From positions 124,001 to 188,000 of the forward strand of contig NZ_JAHKQI010000002.1 in the NCBI RefSeq assembly GCF_018860975.1: a stretch of 64,000 nucleotides of DNA, given 5' to 3'. A program made the translations under genes and the position numbers. Below, in pieces: positions 35,100 through 43,736 of this stretch; the stretch's first letter is position 1; each line of letters opens with the position of its first letter. This stretch comes from Lentibacter algarum. GTDB taxonomy: Bacteria > Pseudomonadota > Alphaproteobacteria > Rhodobacterales > Rhodobacteraceae. The notes under the pieces are model-generated. The model was not told the DNA's origin. It saw only the letters and a program-made list of their open reading frames with translations, and ran no database searches.

Positions 35100-35731
35100 G
35101 TGCCATAACCCACCATATCCCTGATGCCATGCTGGCCGCCTATGCGGCGGGAAATCTCCCGCACGCCTTCGCCGTCGCCGTGGCCAGCCATGTGTCGCTT
35201 TGCGCTGAGTGCCGTGTGGCCCTAGAAGCGCATCAAGCGGTTGGCGGAGCCGTTCTGGAAGACACCGGTGCCGTTGCGGTTTCATCGTCTCTCAAGGACA
35301 ATATTCTGGCCCAACTCGATGCGCCATTCACGCCGGAACCGGTTTATGAGCGCAACGGGATTTTCCCCGGGCCGGTTATGGAGGCGATGAACGGCCGTGC
35401 ACCACGTTGGAAAAAGCTGGGCATGGGCGTGCGACAGGACATCCTGTCAGCGGATGCCAATGGTTCGGTGCGCCTGCTTTACATTCCGCCGCGACAGGCG
35501 GTTCCGGATCACAGTCATAACGGATTGGAGCTGACCCTCGTTCTGCAGGGCAGTTTTAGCGACGAGACAGGGCGGTTCGGGGTTGGTGATCTGGAGATCG
35601 CTGATGAGAATTTGGAGCATACCCCGGTTGCCGATCCTGGTGAGGCCTGCATTTGTCTGGCGGCTACGGACGCGCGGTTGAGGTTTCGCGCACTTGTGCC
35701 CAGGCTGCTACAGCCCTTGTTTCGAATTTAG
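35096..35731 (+). CDS. chrR: ChrR-type zinc anti-sigma factor with cupin domain
   Basis: 211-aa cytosolic anti-sigma factor. The N-terminal anti-sigma domain has the zinc ligands His6, His32, Cys36 and Cys39 (SHVSLCAEC), nearly the spacing of Rhodobacter sphaeroides ChrR. The C-terminal cupin has a second metal site: His139, His141, Glu145 and His175. ChrR holds RpoE inactive and releases it when singlet oxygen is sensed. Coupled to the sigma gene by a 4-bp overlap and followed by a strong terminator. Confidence 0.95.
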   Translation: MSAITHHIPDAMLAAYAAGNLPHAFAVAVASHVSLCAECRVALEAHQAVGGAVLEDTGAVAVSSSLKDNILAQLDAPFTPEPVYERNGIFPGPVMEAMNGRAPRWKKLGMGVRQDILSADANGSVRLLYIPPRQAVPDHSHNGLELTLVLQGSFSDETGRFGVGDLEIADENLEHTPVADPGEACICLAATDARLRFRALVPRLLQPLFRI

Positions 35732-35760
35732 AGATACCCCTCAAAGAATGAACGTCATGG

Positions 35761-35789
35761 AACCACCAGTTTTCTGGTGGTTTCTTTTT
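35761..35789 (+). terminator. rho-independent terminator after rpoE-chrR
   Basis: AACCACCAG and CTGGTGGTT form a 9-bp perfect stem with a TTTT loop, followed by a T-rich tract. It lies 30 bp after the chrR stop. Confidence 0.85.
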
Positions 35790-36041
35790 GTTTTCGACGA
35801 ATTACAGCACGGAGCCGTGGGGATGTGATCCGCTGAGGGCGCAGCGGGGCATGCCTTTGGCCAAATTCATTTTAGGAGCCGATCGGCCAAAGCCCCCAAG
35901 CATGTAAAACATACGCTAGATTGTCGGCAGGTCGGACAGGTGCGTGCAAACTGCTACCCCGGTGACATTTACTGCAGACCAAGGCAACGTCAGGCGCAGC
36001 TGAAATGGGCGCACGACCCCTTCATCTGAGCCGGTTTTGGG
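35790..36041. other. intergenic gap between chrR terminator and SDR gene
   Basis: No gene recognised. A TGATCC at 35826 is followed after 18 nt by CATGCC, so it does not complete the promoter pattern and leads to no gene. A small inverted repeat (CCGCTG/CAGCGG) overlaps it. Confidence 0.4.
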
Positions 36042-36767
36042 TTACTTTCTTCGGTAAACGACAATGTCAGGCAGGTAGTCCAAGCTGCGGATCAGCCATG
36101 AGAACGGAGCGGGGAAATCAGTGCGAAAACGCCGTTTTCCCATCGCTCGGAGCACCTTTTGCGCGGCATCTTCGGGTGTCATCAACATTGGCATGCGAAA
36201 ACTGTTTTTCTGGGTCAGGCGGGTCTTGATAAAACCTGGATTTACCAGCCGGACCACGACGCCCGTACCATTGAGATCAAACCGCATGGTTTCCGCCAGG
36301 CTGACCAACGCAGCCTTGCTGGCCCCATAACCGATCGCGGCGGGCAGGCCATGGTATCCGGCCAATGACCCGACCAGTGTGATATCGCCGTGTCCCTGTT
36401 CGACAAATTGCGGCACAACCTCGCCCAGAACGCGGAGCGCTCCGGTGAAATTGACATCCGCCATGGCGAGAACAGTGTCGCTATCCCAATCGGTCGCGCG
36501 CATCGGTTCGTAGGATCCAACATTGTAGATCACACCGTGCAGGTCACCAATGGAGGCTGCGGCCCGACGCACTGCGTCAATGTCCGTGACATCCAGGGCG
36601 AGTACGCGCGCACCGGATATCTCGGTACTCAGAGAGTCAAGCCGATCCGCATTGCGCGCAGACAGGACCAAGCGAGCGCCTTTAGCATTCAATTGTTTTG
36701 CCAGGGCACGCCCCAAGCCTTCGCTAGCGCCAATCAGCCAGTAGGTTTTGCCGGAGAAGTCAGTCAT
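36042..36767 (-). CDS. SDR family oxidoreductase of the RpoE lipid module
   Basis: 241-aa SDR with GASEGLG at residues 12-18 and active-site YGASKAA; near the end RRFRTDFPAPFSWLIRSLDYLP suggests membrane association. ATG 36767 overlaps the DUF1365 stop by 4 bp; longer frames read through that gene. A short-chain dehydrogenase is part of the RpoE regulon cluster in Rhodobacter sphaeroides, and the substrate may be a lipid. The reaction itself is unknown. Confidence 0.9.
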   Translation of the reverse strand: MTDFSGKTYWLIGASEGLGRALAKQLNAKGARLVLSARNADRLDSLSTEISGARVLALDVTDIDAVRRAAASIGDLHGVIYNVGSYEPMRATDWDSDTVLAMADVNFTGALRVLGEVVPQFVEQGHGDITLVGSLAGYHGLPAAIGYGASKAALVSLAETMRFDLNGTGVVVRLVNPGFIKTRLTQKNSFRMPMLMTPEDAAQKVLRAMGKRRFRTDFPAPFSWLIRSLDYLPDIVVYRRK

Positions 36768-37537
36768 TTGCCGGCCCCGCGAAGATTGTGGCTCTCGGTC
36801 ATTGGGTGTTCTGGTGCGGGCTGTTTTTTCAAAAAGGGCGCGCGTTTCAGGTAGAGAATGGCGGCCTGCCAATGGATCAGGGCTAGCACCCGAACCGCCC
36901 CCAGCGGGCGGCGGACTGCGGCCCATAGCAGAGACGCATTGGTCGCAGGGCGACGTTTGCCCGACAACGTGGCCAGAACGCCCTGGTCTCCATTTTCAAA
37001 TGCAATGCGGATGTCGACTTCTGTCTCGCTCACGCCGAAATTGAACCGGTAGTGACCCGCCACCTTTTGAAAGGGCGACACATGCATCAGTTTCTCGGCG
37101 ATCAGCGTGTCTTTCCTTTTGATCGGGCTGAAATCATCATGCGCGCAGAAATAGCAATGACGCTGGCCGAAGGTGCTGTTGACCTCGGCGACAAAGGCCC
37201 GTGGCGTGCCGTCCACCAATGCGATCCAGAAGCTGACCGGATTAAAATGGAACCACAGGAAACTGGGTTGGGTTAGCAGCAAAAGCTGGGCGCCTTCTGT
37301 TTCAAACCCTCGGGTTTGCAGAACCTCCTTAAACCACGCCACGCCATGGCCTTCACCCCGGATGCCACCGTGGCGATGGTCCCAAAGGGACCAAAGGTTG
37401 AAGCGGTTGCGCGACATCACCCAAGGTGTCGAACCCCCCAGGTCGCTCAGCACGTAGTCCACACCGTAACTGAACGCATTTTTCAGCGCGCCGCGCCGGG
37501 CGTGGTGGGTTTGGGCCTGTATATGTTCCAACATCAT
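36764..37537 (-). CDS. DUF1365 family protein
   Basis: 257-aa protein of the DUF1365 family: HIQAQTHHARRGALKNAFSYGVDYVL at the N-terminus (this stretch spans residues 4-29), LLTQPSFLWFHFNPVSFWIAL and FAVEVNSTFGQRH-like FVAEVNSTFGQRHCYF in the middle. Members almost always sit with an FAD oxidoreductase and a CFA-synthase-like enzyme, as here (divergently, 123 bp away). The activity is unknown, presumably in modification of unsaturated fatty acyl chains. Its promoter site ends only a few bases before the ATG, so it may be translated from a leaderless mRNA. Confidence 0.88.
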   Translation of the reverse strand: MMLEHIQAQTHHARRGALKNAFSYGVDYVLSDLGGSTPWVMSRNRFNLWSLWDHRHGGIRGEGHGVAWFKEVLQTRGFETEGAQLLLLTQPSFLWFHFNPVSFWIALVDGTPRAFVAEVNSTFGQRHCYFCAHDDFSPIKRKDTLIAEKLMHVSPFQKVAGHYRFNFGVSETEVDIRIAFENGDQGVLATLSGKRRPATNASLLWAAVRRPLGAVRVLALIHWQAAILYLKRAPFLKKQPAPEHPMTESHNLRGAGK

Positions 37538-37541
37538 ACAA

Positions 37542-37571
37542 ATATTACGCGCGCGCGAGTGCCTTGGATCA
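37542..37571 (-). promoter_or_regulatory. putative RpoE-type promoter, leftward
   Basis: On the - strand: TGATCC (37571-37566), 18-nt spacer of mostly CG repeats, TAATAT (37547-37542). It would drive DUF1365 and the SDR, with the transcript starting at or next to the ATG at 37537 or 37534. Confidence 0.65.
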
Positions 37572-37601
37572 CTTCGCGCAGAAATTTTTCAAACAAATAA
37601 A

Positions 37602-37631
37602 TGATCCGAACCTTCGGGCCCTGCGTAAACC
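37602..37631 (+). promoter_or_regulatory. putative RpoE-type promoter, rightward
   Basis: TGATCC (37602-37607), 18-nt spacer, TAAACC (37626-37631). It would drive the FAD oxidoreductase/CFA-synthase operon, giving a leader of about 22 nt that contains GACGAGG before ATG 37661. Confidence 0.68.
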
Positions 37632-37660
37632 TCTCATAACAGTTGCAAGACGAGGACTGC

Positions 37661-39004
37661 ATGTTCGATCAAACTCAAGGCCCACGCAAAAAGATCGCCA
37701 TTGTCGGAGGCGGCATCTCGGGACTTTCGGCAGCCTATTATCTGTCGCCCTATCACGATGTCACTCTATTCGAGGCCGCCCCCAGGTTGGGCGGGCATGC
37801 GCGCACGGTTATGGCAGGGAAAAACGGGGACCAACCCGTCGATACCGGCTTCATTGTGTTCAATTACGTGACCTATCCCTACCTGACTCGGTTGTTTCGT
37901 GACCTCGACGTGCCCGTCATCAAAAGCGAGATGAGCTTTGGTGCCAGCATCAACGATGGCTGGTTGGAATATGGCCTGTCCGGCATGGGTGCGATTACCG
38001 CTCAAAAACGCAATCTTCTGCGCCCGCAGTTTTACAAGATGATCGCCGACATCATCCGTTACGGCAAGCACGCCGAAGCCGCCGCAAAAGATGACAACAA
38101 AACCATTGGCGAACTGGTCGACGAACTTGGTCTGGGCGACTGGTTTCGCAACAACTACCTGATGCCGATGTGCGGCGCGATCTGGTCAACACCGGTGGAT
38201 GACGTGGACCAGTTCCCGGCGAAATCTCTGGTGCAGTTCTTTCGCAACCATGCGCTTCTGGCAGGGGCGGGCCAGCATCAATGGTGGACGGTCAAGGGCG
38301 GCAGCATCGAATATGTTCGCCGACTTGAAGCCGCATTGATCGCGCGCGGCTGTTCCATTCACACCAACACGCCGGTCCATCGTGCACAGCGTGATGCATT
38401 TGAGGTTCGAATTGACGCGGGCGATGGCCTGTCCGTGGAGTTTGATGAGATGATCCTGGCCTGCCATTCGGATCAGGCGCTTCGCATTCTGGGCGAGGAC
38501 GCCAGCGATGCCGAAAGCAATGCTCTTGGCAGTATCCGTTACCAGCCAAACACCGCCGTTTTGCATTCCGATCCGGGTCAGATGCCCAAGCGGCGCGCCT
38601 GTTGGTCAAGCTGGGCCTACCGTTCGCAGGGTGGAGATATCGGGGTCACTTACTGGATGAACAAGCTTCAAAATATCCCGGAAGATGATCCGCTGTTTGT
38701 CACCCTGAACCCGTCAACCGAAATTCCGCAGGAAGCGGTGTATGACAAGGTTGAGTTCGCCCACCCGGTGTTCGATCAGGCTGCGCTGCGGGCACAGCAG
38801 GACATCCGCCAGATGCAGGGCCGCAATCGGACGTGGTTTGCCGGCGCCTGGAACCGTCACGGATTTCACGAAGATGGCATCGCGAGTGCCGTGCGCATCG
38901 TGCGTGCACTTAACGAACGTCACCAAGCTAAAGGAATTGACCATGCGCTTCACCAACAAAGCCCTGAAATCGAACTTCCTGTCGACCTGCGAGCGTCTGC
39001 GTGA
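37661..39004 (+). CDS. FAD-dependent amine-oxidase-like oxidoreductase of the RpoE lipid module
   Basis: 447-aa flavoprotein with the dinucleotide motif VGGGISGLSAAYYLS near residue 10, then EAAPRLGGHART and DTGFIVFNYVTYPYL; the C-terminal FAD contact is TWFAGAWNRHGFHEDGIASAVRI. Similar to the flavin amine oxidase/desaturase-like protein in the Rhodobacter RpoE cluster that is tied to methylated and furan fatty acids (Ufa proteins). GAGG sits 5 nt before ATG 37661. Its 3' end overlaps the CFA-synthase gene by 62 bp. Likely acts on methylated acyl chains; not proven. Confidence 0.9.
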   Translation: MFDQTQGPRKKIAIVGGGISGLSAAYYLSPYHDVTLFEAAPRLGGHARTVMAGKNGDQPVDTGFIVFNYVTYPYLTRLFRDLDVPVIKSEMSFGASINDGWLEYGLSGMGAITAQKRNLLRPQFYKMIADIIRYGKHAEAAAKDDNKTIGELVDELGLGDWFRNNYLMPMCGAIWSTPVDDVDQFPAKSLVQFFRNHALLAGAGQHQWWTVKGGSIEYVRRLEAALIARGCSIHTNTPVHRAQRDAFEVRIDAGDGLSVEFDEMILACHSDQALRILGEDASDAESNALGSIRYQPNTAVLHSDPGQMPKRRACWSSWAYRSQGGDIGVTYWMNKLQNIPEDDPLFVTLNPSTEIPQEAVYDKVEFAHPVFDQAALRAQQDIRQMQGRNRTWFAGAWNRHGFHEDGIASAVRIVRALNERHQAKGIDHALHQQSPEIELPVDLRASA

Positions 39005-40100
39005 CGGGCAGTTGACCCTGCGCACGCCCGAGGGTGAACGCTATCATTTTGGTCATTCCGGCCCCGAGGCGGAAATGGTCATTCGCGATTGGGGGGCCGT
39101 GTCTGCCTTGGCGGCGCATGGACAGGTGGGCCTGGGCGAAACCTATGTTCAGGGCCTGTGGGACACGCCGTCGGTTGAAGGGCTGATGTCGGTCGCGATG
39201 AACAATCGCGATCATCTGGGCGCTTACGATCAGGCCAGCCCGTTCAACAAGGCCAAGTTTCGGCTGGTTGATACTGTCATGCGGGCCAATTCGCGCCGTG
39301 GATCACGCAAAAATATCCGCTCGCACTATGATGTCGGCAATGAGTTTTACGGGCTTTGGCTGGACGAAGGGATGACCTATTCGTCGGGGCTGTTCGAACA
39401 GGCCGACGATGATCTGACGCGCGCGCAATCGCGCAAGAATGAACGCGTGTTGTCGCGACTGGGTCACGGAGAGCGTACGCTTGAAATCGGCTGTGGCTGG
39501 GGCGGGTTTGCCGAACACGCGAGCTCCGAAGGCCGCGACGTGACCGGCGTGACTATCTCGCGCAATCAACACAGCTATGCTGAATGCCGCCTTGATGGGC
39601 GCGCTGACATTCAATTGTGCGATTACCGCGACATCAACGGGCAATATGACAACATCGTATCGATCGAAATGATCGAGGCGGTGGGCGCCCGTTACTGGCC
39701 AAGCTATTTCGCGACACTCAAGCGAAACCTGGCTGAAGGAGGGCGTGTTCTGTTGCAGGCGATCACCGTCAAGGACAACTTTTTCGACACCTATAAGAGC
39801 TCATCCGATTACATCCGCCAATATGTCTTTCCCGGCGGCATGCTGTTGTCGGACAGCGTGATCGAACATCAGGCCAAAGGGGCCGGGTTTGAGGTCCGCG
39901 ACAATTTCGCTTTCGGTCAGGATTACGCCCGAACCTGCCGGATCTGGGCGGAACGTCTGAGCGCTCAAAAACGTCGGATTTCCGAGATGGGATATAGCGA
40001 CGGCTTCTTCCGCAACTGGCAATACTACCTCGAGATTTGCGCCGCCTCCTTTGCCGTCGGCCACACCAATGTTGTGCAGGTTGAGCTGGCTCATGCGTAG
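38943..40100 (+). CDS. CFA-synthase-like SAM methyltransferase
   Basis: 385-aa member of the cyclopropane-fatty-acyl-phospholipid synthase family. The SAM site is RTLEIGCGWGGFAEHASSEG near residue 180; IEMIEAVGARYWPSYF is the conserved post-II block. In Rhodobacter sphaeroides CFA-like enzymes under RpoE add a methyl group to cis-vaccenoyl chains en route to furan fatty acids; this protein may act similarly instead of making cyclopropanes. AAGGA lies 7 nt before ATG 38943, which is inside the upstream gene. Confidence 0.92.
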   Translation: MRFTNKALKSNFLSTCERLRDGQLTLRTPEGERYHFGHSGPEAEMVIRDWGAVSALAAHGQVGLGETYVQGLWDTPSVEGLMSVAMNNRDHLGAYDQASPFNKAKFRLVDTVMRANSRRGSRKNIRSHYDVGNEFYGLWLDEGMTYSSGLFEQADDDLTRAQSRKNERVLSRLGHGERTLEIGCGWGGFAEHASSEGRDVTGVTISRNQHSYAECRLDGRADIQLCDYRDINGQYDNIVSIEMIEAVGARYWPSYFATLKRNLAEGGRVLLQAITVKDNFFDTYKSSSDYIRQYVFPGGMLLSDSVIEHQAKGAGFEVRDNFAFGQDYARTCRIWAERLSAQKRRISEMGYSDGFFRNWQYYLEICAASFAVGHTNVVQVELAHA

Positions 40101-40587
40101 ACTTTTGCTGATAGCCGCTACACTTCTTGTTCCGTTAAGCGCGCAGGCCTCAACCGTCAAATCCGCCCTGCCCGGTGCCGAGTTGCGTGGTGTTGCGACC
40201 TTTCGATATGTCGGCTTTCCTCTCTATGAAGCACGGCTTTTCACCCAATCCGGCGCACCACTGGACTGGAACAAGGATTTCGGGCTCGAACTGAAATACA
40301 TGCGCAAGCTGACCGGATATGACCTTGTCGAGGGGACAATGCGCGAACTCAACCGGACCGGGCCTGCCTTGCCGGTGCGGGATCAACTGCAGATATGCTT
40401 CCGGGATGTCCGCAAGGGCGACCGCTATGTCGCCGTATCCAAGGGGCAAAACCAGATCGGGTTCTGGCTTAACGGGACCCGCGTCTGCACCCTGCGCCAC
40501 CCGCAGATCAAAACCCGCTTCATGGCGATTTTCCTGGGCGACAACTCGCGCTCGAAATACTTCACCCGGGAGCTGAAGGGCCAGTGA
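40093..40587 (+). CDS. secreted chalcone-isomerase-like protein
   Basis: 164-aa exported protein: signal peptide MRRLLLIAATLLVPLSAQA, then a chalcone-isomerase-like fold with GVATFRYVGFPLYEARLF and KYMRKLTGYDLVEGTM. Bacterial relatives lack flavonoid activity, and some relatives bind fatty acids, which would fit the lipid module. Starts 8 bp before the CFA-like gene ends and overlaps the following transporter start. Confidence 0.85.
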   Translation: MRRLLLIAATLLVPLSAQASTVKSALPGAELRGVATFRYVGFPLYEARLFTQSGAPLDWNKDFGLELKYMRKLTGYDLVEGTMRELNRTGPALPVRDQLQICFRDVRKGDRYVAVSKGQNQIGFWLNGTRVCTLRHPQIKTRFMAIFLGDNSRSKYFTRELKGQ

Positions 40588-41813
40588 TGCTTTACCCGCG
40601 CGTCAGCCTCTATGCGCTGATGCTGGCTGCGGCTGGCATCCCGCTCTATATCCACCTGCCGCGCTTTGCCTCGGTAGAGCTTGGGATCGGGCTGGGCACC
40701 ATTGGGACCATCCTTTTGGTCATCCGACTGATAGATCTTGTTCAGGACCCGCTGATCGGCTGGGCGATTGACCGCTGGCCGCGCGCGCAAGCATTGTTTG
40801 CCACCACTGCCGCCGTGGGTCTGGCTATCGGATTCCCCATGCTGTTTTCGCCACGATCGGGGCCAAACGTCATCCCGCAACTCGTGGCGATCCTGGTGTT
40901 GCTGTTCTCGGCCTACAGCCTAGGCATGATCCTGCTCTACGGGCGTAGCGCGACACTTGCGAAGGAACCAACGCCCAAGGCGTTGATGACGCTCGCCGCC
41001 TTTCGCGAAGGCGGCATGCTTGCCGGCGTGATCATAGCCGCGATTGCGCCTGCCGTTTTCATCGCCTTGGGATACGGGGCGCAGGGCTATCCTGCCTTTG
41101 GTCAGTTTCTGGGTGTGATTGCTTTGATTGCAGCCGCGATCACCCTGCCAATCTGGCGGCGCACCCCTATCCAAGGGGATGGCTTTTCGCTTGCGGGCCT
41201 CAGTCAGGCCGGGGCGCTGCGGCTTTTGGCGCTTGCGCTGGTCAACAGCCTGCCTGTTGCCATCACATCCACGCTCTTTTTGTTCTTTGTCGAGGACCGC
41301 CTGCAATTGCCGGGCAAAGCCGGACCTTTGTTGATCCTGTTCTTCCTCAGCGCCGGTCTCAGCGTTCCGCTCTGGGCGCGCATGAGCCAACGGCTGGGCG
41401 CGAAAACCACCCTGGTGATGGCCATGCCACTGGCCATTCTGGGTTTTGTCGGCGCGGCATTCCTGGCGCCCGGCAACTTGGTGGGATTTGCTTTGGTTTG
41501 TGTGGCCTCCGGGGCCGCACTGGGGGCCGATATGGTGATCCTCCCGGCCATGTTTTCCGTGGCGCTGACCAAGGCGGGCCTGAAGGCGTCACTGGCGTTT
41601 GGTATCTGGTCCTTCGCCGGCAAGCTTGGCCTTGCACTGGCCGCATTTGCCGTCCTGCCCATGCTAGAGCGTAGTGGCTTTACTCCGGGTGCATCCAACA
41701 GTGCCACGGCATTGCACACGCTCAACATCACTTACGCCGTTATTCCCTGCATCCTGAAACTTGGCGCGCTGGCTCTTGTGCTTGCGCTCCCCAGAGAGGA
41801 CCAACCGATATGA
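40587..41813 (+). CDS. MFS/GPH-type membrane transporter
   Basis: 408-aa protein with about 12 membrane helices. The loop after helix 2, RLIDLVQDPLIGWAIDRWPRA, is the GPH/MFS signature (DPLIG..D). A GPH-family symporter also sits in the RpoE-controlled cluster of Rhodobacter sphaeroides. Start ATG 40587 shares a base with the upstream stop (TGATG). The substrate may be a lipid or lipid precursor; unknown. Confidence 0.88.
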   Translation: MLYPRVSLYALMLAAAGIPLYIHLPRFASVELGIGLGTIGTILLVIRLIDLVQDPLIGWAIDRWPRAQALFATTAAVGLAIGFPMLFSPRSGPNVIPQLVAILVLLFSAYSLGMILLYGRSATLAKEPTPKALMTLAAFREGGMLAGVIIAAIAPAVFIALGYGAQGYPAFGQFLGVIALIAAAITLPIWRRTPIQGDGFSLAGLSQAGALRLLALALVNSLPVAITSTLFLFFVEDRLQLPGKAGPLLILFFLSAGLSVPLWARMSQRLGAKTTLVMAMPLAILGFVGAAFLAPGNLVGFALVCVASGAALGADMVILPAMFSVALTKAGLKASLAFGIWSFAGKLGLALAAFAVLPMLERSGFTPGASNSATALHTLNITYAVIPCILKLGALALVLALPREDQPI

Positions 41814-42367
41814 AACTCCTTACTGCCCTGCTTGTTGTGGTCCTTCTGATCGCGCTCGCCAAATCCATGTTTCTTAGCTTTCGCGCGCAGAACCCATCGG
41901 ACTATGCCGACAGCGGCCCTGCCTTTTCGCCCAAAACGCATTTGTCGGGCGAGATCCTGTCCGAGGGTTTGATCTATGGACCAACCGGCAAGATGACCAA
42001 CAGCTTCGTTGCCAGAATGGTCGGCGAATGGGACGGTGACACCGGCACGCTGAGTGAAGAGTTCACCTATTCCAACGGCAAGCAACATAGCCGCAAATGG
42101 TATCTTAAACTCGGCGAAGGTAACAGCTTTACCGCCACCGCCGAGGATATCGTCGGTGAGGCGCGTGGCACCGTGTCCGGATCAACCATCAAAATGGAAT
42201 ACCAAATCGTACTGCCAGAGGACGCCGGCGGTCACACCCTGACCGCGATCGATTGGCTTTATCTGACCGAAAACGGTGTCATCATGAACAAATCCGAGAT
42301 GCGCAAGTTTGGCGTCAAAGTGGCCGAGCTGATTGCAACAATGCGCCCCAACCCCGATGCACAGTAA
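41810..42367 (+). CDS. DUF3833 family protein
   Basis: 185-aa protein with an N-terminal membrane anchor or uncleaved signal (LLTALLVVVLLIALAKSMFL) and a beta-rich DUF3833 domain: GEILSEGLIYGPTGKMTNSF, then SEEFTYSNGKQHSRKWYLK. A second DUF3833 protein, a lipoprotein, lies at 43212. Both probably act on the periplasmic face of the membrane. Overlaps the transporter stop by 4 bp. Molecular role unknown, but the family consistently accompanies CFA-like/DUF1365 genes. Confidence 0.87.
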   Translation: MKLLTALLVVVLLIALAKSMFLSFRAQNPSDYADSGPAFSPKTHLSGEILSEGLIYGPTGKMTNSFVARMVGEWDGDTGTLSEEFTYSNGKQHSRKWYLKLGEGNSFTATAEDIVGEARGTVSGSTIKMEYQIVLPEDAGGHTLTAIDWLYLTENGVIMNKSEMRKFGVKVAELIATMRPNPDAQ

Positions 42368-42406
42368 TAATGGACGTGTGTTTGTGAACGAAAAGGATCT
42401 GTCGTG

Positions 42407-43138
42407 ATGCCCCGAAAAATACCTGGTCTTGCGATTGCGGTTATGCTGGCGACCATCGCGTTTGCCCTTTCGCCGCTTTTGACAAGCGAATTCGCCGGTT
42501 ACCGGCCCGAGCAGTTTCCCGTGGTTCTGGAATTCTGGCCGGTGCAGCCAGCGGGCTGGGCCTTTGGCATCTGGGGCGTGATTTACATCTGGTTAATCCT
42601 CGGGTCGATCTGGGGGTTACTGAATGCGCCGCACGACCTGCATTGGCAGAAAATGCGTGCACCTTTGTTGGTGAGTCTTGGCCTCGGCATATTCTGGATT
42701 GCCACCGCCAATGCCGCGCCAATTCTGGCGACGATCATGATCGTTGCTATGGCGGGTTTTGCGATAGCGGCGATGCTGCGCGCGGGAAACGACGCGCCAG
42801 CCTGGCAGGCCCGACCAGTTGCGCTTTATGCTGGCTGGTTGACGGCGGCGACGGGGGTCGGAACGGGCGTGGTTCTTGGTGGATATGGCGTGCTGACCGC
42901 GCAGGTTGCTGCACTGGCCATGCTGGCTGCGGTTTTGGTTGTCGCAGTTATAGTTCAGTCCTTCCGACCGGCAGAATGGGCCTATCCGCTGGCGGTTATG
43001 TGGGCTCTGATCGGGGTCATTGCCGCCAATGCACCTTCTGAAAACTGGTCTGTGAGTGCGCTGTCTGCGGTCGGGATCGTCACGCTGGCCGTTAGGGTCC
43101 TTCTGAGCAGTCAGTCAGGTCGAGCTTGGCGCATGTGA
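42407..43138 (+). CDS. TspO-like tryptophan-rich membrane protein
   Basis: 243-aa integral membrane protein with about seven hydrophobic segments. PAGWAFGIWGVIYIWLILGS resembles the tryptophan-rich TspO/MBR core, and AEWAYPLAVMWALIGV recurs later, so it is probably a distant, longer TspO relative. Classical TspO proteins bind porphyrins and take part in light and oxygen responses, fitting the context. AAGGA lies 9 nt before the ATG. Identity is tentative. Confidence 0.75.
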   Translation: MPRKIPGLAIAVMLATIAFALSPLLTSEFAGYRPEQFPVVLEFWPVQPAGWAFGIWGVIYIWLILGSIWGLLNAPHDLHWQKMRAPLLVSLGLGIFWIATANAAPILATIMIVAMAGFAIAAMLRAGNDAPAWQARPVALYAGWLTAATGVGTGVVLGGYGVLTAQVAALAMLAAVLVVAVIVQSFRPAEWAYPLAVMWALIGVIAANAPSENWSVSALSAVGIVTLAVRVLLSSQSGRAWRM

Positions 43139-43211
43139 CAACGACACATCTTCCGCAACCCAATTGCAAAAAGCTTCGCGAAAAATCCAGCTTTGTACTC
43201 ATGAGACCCCA

Positions 43212-43736
43212 ATGAAAAAGACACTTGCCCTTCTGGCCGTTTCAACCCTGGTTGCCTGCTCCGGAACCCCGGATGTTGAGGACAGAACCCTTTCTAACCA
43301 ATCGTTCAATCTTGAGGAATTTTTTGAGGGCAAGACCGTAGCCCATGGTCAGTTTCAGGACGTTTTCGGCAATGTTCAACGTCGGTTCGATGTTCAGATT
43401 ACCGGAACATGGGATGGCCGCTTTCTGAAACTGGTGGAAAATTTCAGCTATGACGACGGCGATACCGAACAGCGCATCTGGACACTTGAAAAGACCGGTG
43501 AGGATACCTGGAAAGGCACGGCGCCCGGTGTTTTGGGCACAGCCAAAGGCCGCGAAAACGGCGACACGTTCAACTGGGTCTATCGCATCGACTTGCCGGT
43601 CCGAAAAGGAACGATGCGCGTCGATTTCGATGATTGGATGTGGCTGCTGACAAAAGACCGGGTGCTGAACCGGGCCTATGTTTCCCGATTTGGCGTTCGC
43701 GTCGGCGAAGCGATAATCGTGTTCGAAAAGAAGTGA
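43212..43736 (+). CDS. DUF3833 lipoprotein
   Basis: 174-aa predicted lipoprotein: signal MKKTLALLAVSTLVACSG with lipobox LVAC (Cys16). The mature part repeats the DUF3833 layout of the protein at 41810: EEFFEGKTVAHGQFQDVFG, ENFSYDDGDTEQRIWTLEK and WMWLLTKDRVLNRAY. It closes the lipid module. The long frame upstream of 43212 has no ribosome site and is not used. Confidence 0.88.
   Translation: MKKTLALLAVSTLVACSGTPDVEDRTLSNQSFNLEEFFEGKTVAHGQFQDVFGNVQRRFDVQITGTWDGRFLKLVENFSYDDGDTEQRIWTLEKTGEDTWKGTAPGVLGTAKGRENGDTFNWVYRIDLPVRKGTMRVDFDDWMWLLTKDRVLNRAYVSRFGVRVGEAIIVFEKK

Noticed and set aside
35826-35855. A TGATCC at 35826 as a further RpoE promoter
   Set aside because: After 18 nt it has CATGCC instead of TAA, and no + strand gene follows.
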